A stretch of DNA of 8,102 bases from Candidatus Omnitrophota bacterium (GCA_023246985.1 JAHFHJ010000060.1:1-8102); one strand, 5' to 3'. Positions 1 to 5,567 are shown, numbered from the stretch's first letter. The notes: generated from the letters alone by a model not told the origin. Numbers and translations: made by a program.

Positions 1-84
1 GGAAATGCCCTGGGCGGTCAAGAAAGAGACGATTCGGTTGACGATCGGCTCTACTTTGGGATACAGAGTTTCGCGCAGGGACAT
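1..84 (-). CDS. Start of a probable CDP-alcohol phosphatidyltransferase (partial, runs off the window)
   Basis: Only the first 28 codons are present, reading MSLRETLYPKVEPIVNRIVS and then a segment ending TAQGIS. This pattern, a short basic/amphipathic start followed by a 'gIS' turn just before the first membrane helix, is how many CDP-alcohol phosphatidyltransferases begin (PgsA and phosphatidylinositol-phosphate synthase types, usually continuing PN.LT..G). The catalytic motif DGxxARxxxxxxxxGxxxDxxxD would lie outside the window, so the family call is an inference from the N-terminus and from context. The gene follows myo-inositol-phosphate synthase on the same strand, which fits an enzyme joining inositol phosphate to CDP-diacylglycerol at the membrane. 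GGGG lies 9 nt before the ATG as a modest ribosome binding site. A repeat copy occupies the DNA just upstream. Confidence 0.5.
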   Translation of the reverse strand, partial: MSLRETLYPKVEPIVNRIVSFLTAQGIS

Positions 85-99
85 GGCAATTTACCCCGT

Positions 100-236
100 T
101 AGTACCGCATGACATTCGAAATCAAATGGTCCCAATCCTTATCATCCCGCCCATGGGGCGGGATGGGGCAATCCCGACTACCGTTCATGAAAAGAAAATC
201 AAAGTCGGGATAGAATCAAATGGAGAGCGGTATGAG
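100..236 (+). repeat. Dispersed hairpin repeat, copy 1 (intergenic)
   Basis: This copy has three blocks shared with the other copies. Block A is AGTACCGCATGACATTCGAA (101-120). Block B is GGTCCCAATCCTTATC (128-143). Block C begins GGGGCAATCCCGACTACCG (165-183) and runs to GCGGTATGAG near 236. Between B and C is a perfect 9-bp hairpin, ATCCCGCCC / GGGCGGGAT with loop ATG (144-164). Block C holds its own 9-bp stem, ATCCCGACT (171-179) / AGTCGGGAT (203-211). The outer ends form imperfect inverted repeats: TACCGC at the left and GCGGTA at the right, with further matches (CAT/ATG, ATTC/GAAT) inward. It sits between the inositol-phosphate synthase gene and the start codon of the next minus-strand gene, so it is likely transcribed as part of their leader or spacer. 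Confidence 0.85.
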
Positions 237-355
237 AAATAGGAAACGCTCTTCAAAAACGCTTTCGTGTATTGTTTAAAAAATAGACTCAAAGGACTCC
301 CCACTCTTTCGTAAAAAATAGTCCCGCAACATTCCCCAACGATCTCTAACGGGGC

Positions 356-1471
356 TTATCGGGGACAGGTGCCTTGGATGAATTTGCGGACAAGTTCCTT
401 GGCTTCATAGTCCACGATCTGTTTGGGCGGATGTTTCATCGTGTACGCGGATATGGAAATGAGCGGTCCGCCGATCTTGCGGTCCCGCGCGATTTTACAG
501 GCGCGAACGGCGTCAATGGAACAGCCCGCGCTGTTGGGCGAATCCTCGACCGAAAGGCGCATCTCGGCCGTCACGGGAAAACCGCCGAAACCGCGGCCTT
601 CAATGCGCAGGTAACAGACCTTGTTGTCATTCTGCCAGGGAACATAATCCGAAGGGCCGATGTGGATATTGTCCTCATCCAGAGGAACATCCAGCTGGCT
701 CTGAACCGCCGAGGTTTTGGAGATCCTCTTGGATTCCAGGCGCGAGCGATTGAGCATATTCAGGAAGTCCGTGTTGCCGCCGGTATTGAGCTGATAGGTT
801 CGGTCGATCTTCACGCCGCGATCCATAAAAAGCTTCGCGAGCGTACGGTGGATGACCGTGGCGCCAATCTGGGCCTTGATATCGTCGCCGACGCAGGGGA
901 TCCGCTTAGCCTCGAAGCGTTTCGCCCAGGCCGGATTGGAGACGATAAAGACCGGCATGCAGTTGATGAAGCTTACGCCCGTTTTCAAACACGCTTCGGC
1001 ATAGAATTCCGTGGCTTTTTGAGAACCCACCGGAAGATAATTGATGAGAATCTCCGCGCCGCTTTCCTTAAGGACTTTTTCCACATGGCAGGGCTTTTTA
1101 CTCGCCGGGAGAAAGGTGCGGTCGGCCTTATAGCCGGCCATGTGTTCGGAAAAACCGTCCAGAATATTCCCCATCTCGACCCGGACCTTGCTCTTCGGGA
1201 TCGGGCCGATGGACCAAACACAGTTCGGTTTCGCGTTAAGCGCCACATCCAGGCGTTCACCGACCTTACGTTCATCAATGTCAAAAGCCGTCACGACCTC
1301 GATGTCCTGAGGAAAATAGTCGCTCATGTTATAATTCATGAGACCCATGAGATCGATCGGTTTGTTCTTGATGGGTTTCTGGCTGGCGAGTGCCCGGTAG
1401 TATTCGATCCCCTGCACCAGTGACGCCGCGCAGTTCCCGACACCGGCGATAGCGATCTTGATCTTACCCAT
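356..1471 (-). CDS. ino1: Myo-inositol-1-phosphate synthase (Ino1 / MIPS)
   Basis: This 371-residue enzyme converts D-glucose 6-phosphate to 1D-myo-inositol 3-phosphate using tightly bound NAD, in the cytoplasm. The Rossmann glycine motif is at the start (GVGNCAAS, residues 10-17). Family blocks follow: LINYLPVGSQKATEFYAEA (142-160), GDDIKAQIGATVIHR (195-209) with the active-site lysine region, and QLNTGGNTDFLNML (227-240) followed by RLESKRISKT. This is the compact form of about 360-370 residues found in actinobacteria, archaea and thermophiles, not the ~520-residue eukaryotic form. The ATG has a strong ribosome binding site 5 nt upstream. Its product would feed inositol lipids or soluble inositol compounds; the probable phosphatidyltransferase downstream favours lipids. 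The last residues (GTCPR) are encoded by DNA containing GGGGACAGGTGCC on the plus strand, which may be repeat-derived. Confidence 0.95.
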   Translation of the reverse strand: MGKIKIAIAGVGNCAASLVQGIEYYRALASQKPIKNKPIDLMGLMNYNMSDYFPQDIEVVTAFDIDERKVGERLDVALNAKPNCVWSIGPIPKSKVRVEMGNILDGFSEHMAGYKADRTFLPASKKPCHVEKVLKESGAEILINYLPVGSQKATEFYAEACLKTGVSFINCMPVFIVSNPAWAKRFEAKRIPCVGDDIKAQIGATVIHRTLAKLFMDRGVKIDRTYQLNTGGNTDFLNMLNRSRLESKRISKTSAVQSQLDVPLDEDNIHIGPSDYVPWQNDNKVCYLRIEGRGFGGFPVTAEMRLSVEDSPNSAGCSIDAVRACKIARDRKIGGPLISISAYTMKHPPKQIVDYEAKELVRKFIQGTCPR

Positions 1472-1476
1472 TCACT

Positions 1477-1482
1477 CCTCCT
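1477..1482 (-). promoter_or_regulatory. Ribosome binding site of the inositol-phosphate synthase gene
   Basis: On the minus strand AGGAGG lies 5 nt before the ATG at 1471. It is a near-perfect anti-16S match and fixes this start codon. It is the strongest such site in the window. Confidence 0.9.
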
Positions 1483-1515
1483 GTTTGATTTGAATGAAAA
1501 CGATGGGATCTTTTC

Positions 1516-1682
1516 AGTACCGCATGACATTCGAATTGATGGGGCATGGGTACCCCATGTACCGTTAATCCTTAGTCCCAATACCTATCCATTTTAACGA
1601 AATTGAAATTGGGGCAATCCCGACTACCGTTCATGAAAAGAAAATCAAAGTCGGGATAGAATCAAATAGAGAACGGTATTAG
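1516..1682 (+). repeat. Dispersed hairpin repeat, copy 2 (intergenic)
   Basis: Block A (AGTACCGCATGACATTCGAA) opens the copy at 1516. A copy-specific hairpin follows, ATGGGG (1539-1544) / CCCCAT (1553-1558). Block B is TTAGTCCCAATACCTATCC (1572-1590). An AT-rich stem ATTTTAA / TTGAAAT follows at 1591-1609. Block C starts at 1611 with its 9-bp stem ATCCCGACT (1617-1625) / AGTCGGGAT (1649-1657), and the copy ends ACGGTATTAG at 1682. Block C differs from copy 1 at only a few bases. The copy begins 34 nt beyond the ribosome binding site of the minus-strand inositol-phosphate synthase gene, so it occupies the place where that gene's promoter is expected. I see no convincing promoter inside it. Confidence 0.9.
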
Positions 1683-1847
1683 AAAATAGCAAGATATGAT
1701 AGCAGTCATCGTTCGAAAATCAAGAGAAACAAGACTTCTCTAACGGTTTTTGGCATATAAAGTTACGTAATATACGTCCGATAACCCAAAAAGATTCTAT
1801 TTTTCTTCAGCATCAAAGAGTTTGTGTTAAAATGCGTTCTTCTATAT
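1683..1847. other. AT-rich spacer between repeat copies 2 and 3, with two short inverted repeats
   Basis: I see no gene in this stretch. It holds AGAGAA (1723-1728) / TTCTCT (1736-1741), a weak 6-bp stem followed by AACGGTTTTT, and the symmetric site ACGTA-ATA-TACGT at 1765-1777, which could be a protein-binding site. A TTGTGT at 1821-1826, 17 nt from TATTAG at 1844, is a weak promoter-like pair pointing into repeat copy 3. None of these is strong enough for a functional claim. Confidence 0.35.
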
Positions 1848-2114
1848 TAGTACCGCATGACATTCGAATTCAGAGGTATGCGGTACCATACCGTTAACCC
1901 TTAGTTCCAATACCTATCAATTTTAACGAAGTTGAAATTTATCTGTTTGGTGTTTTTTACACCAGGATAATAGCCGAATACCTTCGGTATTCAGAGCTCA
2001 ACAAGGTTGAAACCTTGGGGAGACCACCTTTTCCATTTTACCGGGGCAATCCCGACTACCGTTCGTGAAGAGAAAATTAAAGTCGGGATAGAATCAAATG
2101 GAGAACGGTATTAG
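1848..2114 (+). repeat. Dispersed hairpin repeat, copy 3 (long form with extra hairpins)
   Basis: The copy opens TAGTACCGCATGACATTCGA and closes ACGGTATTAG at 2114. After block A comes its own hairpin GGTATG (1875-1880) / CATACC (1887-1892). Block B (TTAGTTCCAATACCTATC) is followed by the stem AATTTTAAC / GTTGAAATT with loop GAA (1919-1939). About 100 bp absent from the other copies is then inserted (about 1940-2042) with three more hairpins: TTATC + TGGTGT / ACACCA + GATAA (1939-1970), GAATACC / GGTATTC with loop TTC (1976-1992), and CAAGGT / ACCTTG with loop TGAA (2002-2017). Block C follows with the stem ATCCCGACT (2049-2057) / AGTCGGGAT (2081-2089). The block C loop carries several substitutions relative to copies 1 and 2 but the stem is unchanged. 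Confidence 0.88.
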
Positions 2115-2185
2115 AGGCAGAGTGGCACTTATCGCGTCCGATAATCCAAGGGGAACTTGCCCCATTAGAGATGGGTTTAAAAGGA

Positions 2186-2212
2186 TTGTCAAAATAATGC
2201 CTACGCTACAAT
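2186..2212 (+). promoter_or_regulatory. Candidate sigma70-type promoter for the tRNA-binding protein gene
   Basis: TTGTCA (2186-2191) and TACAAT (2207-2212) are good -35 and -10 matches. The 15-bp spacer is shorter than the usual 16-18, so the site is tentative. A start near 2219 would give a leader of about 70 nt containing the hairpin at 2246-2271. Confidence 0.35.
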
Positions 2213-2245
2213 TAAGAAAATTAGGTTGTCACCATTTCAACTCAC

Positions 2246-2271
2246 GGAAGCACTTTGAGAGAAGCGCTTCC
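2246..2271 (+). promoter_or_regulatory. Leader hairpin just upstream of the tRNA-binding protein gene
   Basis: GGAAGC (2246-2251) pairs with GCTTCC (2266-2271). After one mismatch, CTT pairs with AAG, around the loop TGAGAG. It lies 10 nt before the GGGGG ribosome binding site (2282-2286), where it could affect translation or mRNA stability. There is no T-run, so it is not a terminator. Confidence 0.4.
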
Positions 2272-2290
2272 TATCTCGAACGGGGGAACC

Positions 2291-2611
2291 ATGGTTTCTT
2301 ATGAAGATTTTCAAAAATTGGAAATTAAAGTTGCTGAGATCGAGAGTGTTATGCCCCATCCGAATGCGGACAGACTCTATGTGCTTGGGCTCAAGGTCGG
2401 TGAGGCGCGCAAGCAGATCGTCGCGGGGATTCGGGCTCATTATACTGAAGAAGCGTTAAAGGGAAAGAAGATCGTTATTATCAATAATCTGGATCCTGTC
2501 GTAATCCGCGGCGTGGAATCCCAGGGGATGTTGCTTGCGGCCTCGAATGATACGATGTTGACGCTGGTTTGCCCTGAGCGTCCGATCGCTGATGGAGCAA
2601 AAGTTAAATGA
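2291..2611 (+). CDS. Stand-alone tRNA-binding OB-fold protein (Trbp111 / MetG C-terminal domain type)
   Basis: This 106-residue protein matches the C-terminal domain of bacterial methionyl-tRNA synthetase and its free-standing relatives (Trbp111, EMAP-II/Arc1p family), which bind the outer corner of tRNA as dimers. The diagnostic run is present: IKVAEIESVMPHPNADRLY (residues 12-30), QIVAGIRAHY (42-51), GKKIVIINNLDPVVIRGVES (58-77) and GMLLAA (79-84). No synthetase catalytic domain is fused upstream, and the length equals the domain alone. The ATG at 2291 is preferred because GGGGG lies 4 nt upstream and the domain begins at once; a TTG at 2255 in the same frame would add 12 residues outside the family pattern and falls inside the leader hairpin. 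It probably assists MetRS as a separate subunit or acts as a general tRNA chaperone. Confidence 0.88.
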   Translation: MVSYEDFQKLEIKVAEIESVMPHPNADRLYVLGLKVGEARKQIVAGIRAHYTEEALKGKKIVIINNLDPVVIRGVESQGMLLAASNDTMLTLVCPERPIADGAKVK

Positions 2612-2650
2612 GCCCCGCCGTCCCGCCGGCGGCAGGACAAGAAGCGGGGC
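2612..2650 (+). terminator. GC-rich hairpin directly after the tRNA-binding protein gene, possible terminator
   Basis: GCCCCGC (2612-2618) pairs with GCGGGGC (2644-2650), and inside it GTCC / GGAC and GCC / GGC pair further, giving a strong branched stem directly after the TGA. Only GAATTT follows, so the T-run is poor. A second, weaker stem (CCCGC / GCGGG) lies at about 2660-2675. It probably separates this gene from the promoter at 2687, or protects the mRNA 3' end. Confidence 0.5.
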
Positions 2651-2686
2651 GAATTTAATCCCGCGCACAGGCGGGGGATCCCGTAA

Positions 2687-2715
2687 TTGTCAAAGTTTCG
2701 TACTTGTGCTAATAT
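2687..2715 (+). promoter_or_regulatory. Sigma70-type promoter of the DUF1015-pab-purH operon
   Basis: TTGTCA (2687-2692) and TAATAT (2710-2715) are separated by exactly 17 bp. Transcription should start about 6-8 nt past the -10 box, at roughly 2721-2724, while the ATG is at 2725. No purine-rich ribosome binding site lies between, so the mRNA is probably leaderless or nearly so. Confidence 0.65.
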
Positions 2716-2724
2716 TCCGGCTCT

Positions 2725-4059
2725 ATGTATGACCTCCACGGCTCCATCCAGTCGACCCAGCATCTCGACTTTCAGCCTTTTAAGGCCTGGCGCTATGCCA
2801 CCGAGCGCGTTAATGTTTCCACCGTTCTGGCGCCGCCCTATGATGTGATTTCTCCGGAGAAGCAACAAAAACTTTATGAAAAATCTCAGTTCAATTGTAT
2901 TCGTCTCATCCTGAACAAGAAAGATCCCGCCGATACGGATCAGCATAATGTCTACACGCGCGCCCGCGATACATTCCAAACATGGCAAAAACAAGGGGTT
3001 CTGGTCCAGGATGCCCAGCCCTGCTTTTACGTGTATCGTCAGACTTTCAAAGATCCTACGGTCGGTTCCATAAAAAACCGATTCGCATTGCTGGGTCGCG
3101 TCCGGCTTGAGCCGTTCGAAAAAGGCATCATCGTTCCACATGAGAAGACGCTGAGCGGCCCTAAGGCGGATCGGATGCGGCTTCTTAAGACCGTGCAAAC
3201 TAATTTTTCTCCCGTCTTTGGCCTTTATGAAGACGAGGGTTTCAAGATCCGGAGTATTATCCAGGATCCCATGAATTCCAAGGCCGTGTTCACGGCGGAA
3301 GATGACGACAAGATCGTGCACACGCTTTGGGCGGTCGAAGATCCGGATATACTTGCTAGGCTCCACAATTTTTTAAAGTCCAAAAAAGTCTACATTGCCG
3401 ACGGCCATCATCGCTACGAGACGGCGCTGGAATACGCGAAACAACAGAGGGAAGAGCGGCGGTCGTCGGATCTTGTCATATTACCTTTTGATTATATGTA
3501 TATGGCGCTCGTGAGTTTTGATGACCCGGGACTTATCGTCCTGCCCACACACCGTATTGTGACTCCATTCGGCATGACCGGCGGGGAGATCATCCGCCGG
3601 CTTGAGGAATATTTTAAGGTAGAAGAAGTATCGCTCGAGAAACTGAAAGCTATGACAGCCGCTTATGATCATTCCGGAAAGACCTTCGGACTGGTCGTCG
3701 AAGAAGGGAATTTTCTTTTAACGATGATCGATAAGGAAAAATCAAAAGCCCGGATGATTTTCGGAAAACCTGAAGCTTGGTACGATTTGAACGTCAATGT
3801 GCTCGGGCACTTGATCTTTACCGAACTGTTGGGACTGAAGGAAGAGCGGTGGGAATCCGCGCTGAAGTTCGAACATACGGTCGACGGCGCTGTGGCGCCG
3901 GTTCAAAAAGGCGAAGCGACAGCAGCTTTTCTTTTACAACCGCCCAAAGTCAAAATGCTTGAGACAATGAGCGCCGTAGGGGAGCGTATGCCGCAGAAGT
4001 CCACCTACTTCTATCCCAAGCTCGCGAGCGGGCTTATTTTCTACTCTCATAAAGAATAA
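2725..4059 (+). CDS. DUF1015 family protein
   Basis: This 444-residue protein belongs to the widespread DUF1015 family, whose biochemical role I cannot state from sequence. Family blocks run in order: LDFQPFKAWRY (14-24), APPYDVIS (36-43), NCIRLILNK (57-65), TWQKQGVL (86-93), PHEKT (138-142), NFSPVFGLYED (160-170) and the most conserved one, ADGHHRYETAL (225-235). Length is normal for the family, and there is no signal peptide or membrane segment, so it should be cytoplasmic. The DGHHR core recalls the catalytic loop of ParB/sulfiredoxin-fold enzymes such as the ADP-dependent serine kinase SerK, but that is only a motif resemblance. The ATG at 2725 fits a leaderless transcript from the promoter at 2687-2715. 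It heads the probable operon with pabB 29 nt downstream. Confidence 0.88.
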   Translation: MYDLHGSIQSTQHLDFQPFKAWRYATERVNVSTVLAPPYDVISPEKQQKLYEKSQFNCIRLILNKKDPADTDQHNVYTRARDTFQTWQKQGVLVQDAQPCFYVYRQTFKDPTVGSIKNRFALLGRVRLEPFEKGIIVPHEKTLSGPKADRMRLLKTVQTNFSPVFGLYEDEGFKIRSIIQDPMNSKAVFTAEDDDKIVHTLWAVEDPDILARLHNFLKSKKVYIADGHHRYETALEYAKQQREERRSSDLVILPFDYMYMALVSFDDPGLIVLPTHRIVTPFGMTGGEIIRRLEEYFKVEEVSLEKLKAMTAAYDHSGKTFGLVVEEGNFLLTMIDKEKSKARMIFGKPEAWYDLNVNVLGHLIFTELLGLKEERWESALKFEHTVDGAVAPVQKGEATAAFLLQPPKVKMLETMSAVGERMPQKSTYFYPKLASGLIFYSHKE

Positions 4060-4088
4060 TTTGAAACCCTGAAAAGTTAAAGGGGGCC

Positions 4089-5567
4089 GTGCCCCTTGTG
4101 ATCCAAACCTTCCGTTCTTCCAAAACCCCCTGGGACATTTTCCAGTCGGTTTACGCGGATTCCCAAACGTGTTTTTTTCTGGATAGTCCCAATGCTTCTC
4201 AATCGCAGCGAAACGGTGATGGGGGCAATCCTGACCACCGTCGTTTTAAAAAAAATAAAAGTCAGAATACCCCCCGGTATCAGTCGCCCGACCCGGTCTA
4301 TTCTTATATCGGCATGGATCCGGTTCTTGAAATCCGGTTGGAGGGCCAGGACCTTCGTATCCGGGGGGTCATCAACGAGCGACACGCCGCGTCGGAATTA
4401 TTCCCGGTCCTCAGGAGGATCTTCGCGAAATACCGGATCCCCTCCCGCAAGAGGCGGCCTTTTTTTACCGGGGGCTTCGTCGGATATTTTGGATACGAGG
4501 CCGCGGATCTTTGTGACAAGATAAAATTCCGGGGCAAGCCGGGGCCTGACGTCCCCCGGATTTATTGGGGCCTCTTTCAAGAAGTGATCGTATATGACCA
4601 CCAAAAAAGTCTCTATGCCTTGATTGTCAACTCCGCGCAACGCGCAACGATCAACGCGCAACGTGAAAAACTCAAAAAATATTTTAAAACCCCGATCAGA
4701 AGAAAAGAAACTTTTCGACTCAAAAAGATATCGCCGGAAATGACAAAAGGTCAGTTCAAAACGATGGTCACAAAAGCCCAGGAGTACATTGCCGCGGGGG
4801 ATATTTATCAGGCGAATCTTTCCCAGCGTTTTTCGTTCGATTATCAGGGTTCTTCGCTTGCGCTTTACGAGAAGCTTCGCGCGATCAATCCCTCGCCGTT
4901 CTCGTGTTTTTTGAAGACGGGCGATCTGGAAATCGTAAGCTCTTCTCCGGAGAGGTTGATCCGGAAGAAGGGGCGCATTTGTGAAACCCGGCCGATCGCG
5001 GGGACATGTCCGACCCGGGGTTCCGCGAAGCGGCTTGCCTTGTGGCGGAAGAAGCTTCTTCAAAATGAAAAGGAAAAGGCGGAGCATCTGATGCTGGTGG
5101 ATCTTGAGCGCAACGATCTCGGTCGCGTTTGTGATTATCGTTCCGTGAAGGTTGAAGAATTCATGACGCTGGAAAAATATTCTCACGTGGTCCATCTTGT
5201 CTCCAAGATCACCGGGAAGCTCAAAAAAGGCAACGAGGCGCTCGAGGTGGTCAAAGCCATGTTCCCGGGAGGAACGATCACGGGATGTCCGAAGATCCGT
5301 TGCATGGAGATTATCGATGAGCTCGAGCCCGTGCGCCGCGGCCTTTATACGGGGTCGCTCGGCTATATCGATCTTCACGGCGACATGGATCTGAATATCG
5401 TGATCCGGACGATCCTCCTGCAAAACGGGAAAGGTCATCTTCAGGTGGGCGCCGGGATCGTGTATGATTCAGATCCTGAAAAAGAATATGAAGAGACGCT
5501 TCACAAAGCCAAGGCGCTCGTCACGGCGCTGGTTTTCGCGAGCACGGGAAGAAATCATGCGCTTTAG
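4089..5567 (+). CDS. pabB: Aminodeoxychorismate synthase component I (PabB) with an in-frame repeat insertion
   Basis: PabB converts chorismate and ammonia to 4-amino-4-deoxychorismate, the first step to p-aminobenzoate; ammonia normally comes from a PabA glutaminase, not encoded here. The N-terminal region (to about residue 200) includes YSYIGMDP (71-78). The chorismate-binding domain shows GDIYQANLSQRF, RPIAGT (301-306), ERNDLGRV, YSHVVHLVS, PGGTITGCPKIRCMEIIDEL (393 on) and GAGIVYDSDPEKEYEET. GGTITG.PK..ME and the adjoining pabC favour PabB over TrpE, although residue 304 is Ala where E. coli PabB has its catalytic Lys. Residues 33-65 are an extra polar segment encoded by a repeat copy; without it the protein is 459 residues, typical for the family. 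The start is GTG. AGGGGG at 4081-4086 is only 2 nt from GTG 4089 but 11 nt from GTG 4098, so 4098 is a real alternative. It overlaps pabC by 11 bp. Confidence 0.9.
   Translation: MPLVIQTFRSSKTPWDIFQSVYADSQTCFFLDSPNASQSQRNGDGGNPDHRRFKKNKSQNTPRYQSPDPVYSYIGMDPVLEIRLEGQDLRIRGVINERHAASELFPVLRRIFAKYRIPSRKRRPFFTGGFVGYFGYEAADLCDKIKFRGKPGPDVPRIYWGLFQEVIVYDHQKSLYALIVNSAQRATINAQREKLKKYFKTPIRRKETFRLKKISPEMTKGQFKTMVTKAQEYIAAGDIYQANLSQRFSFDYQGSSLALYEKLRAINPSPFSCFLKTGDLEIVSSSPERLIRKKGRICETRPIAGTCPTRGSAKRLALWRKKLLQNEKEKAEHLMLVDLERNDLGRVCDYRSVKVEEFMTLEKYSHVVHLVSKITGKLKKGNEALEVVKAMFPGGTITGCPKIRCMEIIDELEPVRRGLYTGSLGYIDLHGDMDLNIVIRTILLQNGKGHLQVGAGIVYDSDPEKEYEETLHKAKALVTALVFASTGRNHAL
4184..4283 (+). repeat. Diverged copy of the dispersed repeat embedded in frame in pabB
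   Basis: This segment aligns with copy 2 (1573-1682): TAGTCCCAAT is identical at the left edge, the first 86 columns align without a gap (62 matches by hand count), and the right edge CCGGTATCAG matches ACGGTATTAG at 8 of 10. About ten bases just before that right edge are missing. It keeps block B and block C but lacks block A. The block C stem survives as ATCCTGAC (4228-4235) / GTCAGAAT (4261-4268), including one paired C-G to T-A change. From AGT at 4185 to CAG at 4283 it is exactly 99 nt, residues 33-65 of PabB (SPNASQSQRN... to ...TPRYQ). The four stop codons that copy 2 shows in this phase are all absent. Confidence 0.85.

Noticed and set aside
374..1423. Long open frame opposite the inositol-phosphate synthase gene
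   Set aside because: It lies antisense to a full-length, unmistakable enzyme gene; its translation shows no family pattern and it has no ribosome binding site.
100..2114. CRISPR array
   Set aside because: The repeated units are long, modular and irregularly spaced, occur in both orientations and flank genes; there are no regular spacers and no cas genes.
2440..3366. 308-codon open frame opposite the tRNA-binding and DUF1015 genes
   Set aside because: It spans two conserved plus-strand genes and the promoter between them, and shows no family pattern.
4185..4283. pabB as a pseudogene broken by the insertion
   Set aside because: The insertion is a multiple of three with no stop codon, and all motifs before and after it are intact in one frame.
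4398..5438. 346-codon open frame opposite pabB
   Set aside because: It is the shadow of the chorismate-binding domain of pabB, with no recognisable motifs of its own.
4089..5567. Anthranilate synthase component I (TrpE) instead of PabB
   Set aside because: The PIAGT motif would fit TrpE, but GGTITGCPKIRCMEIIDELEP and the overlapping pabC gene fit PabB better. It is kept as a caveat.
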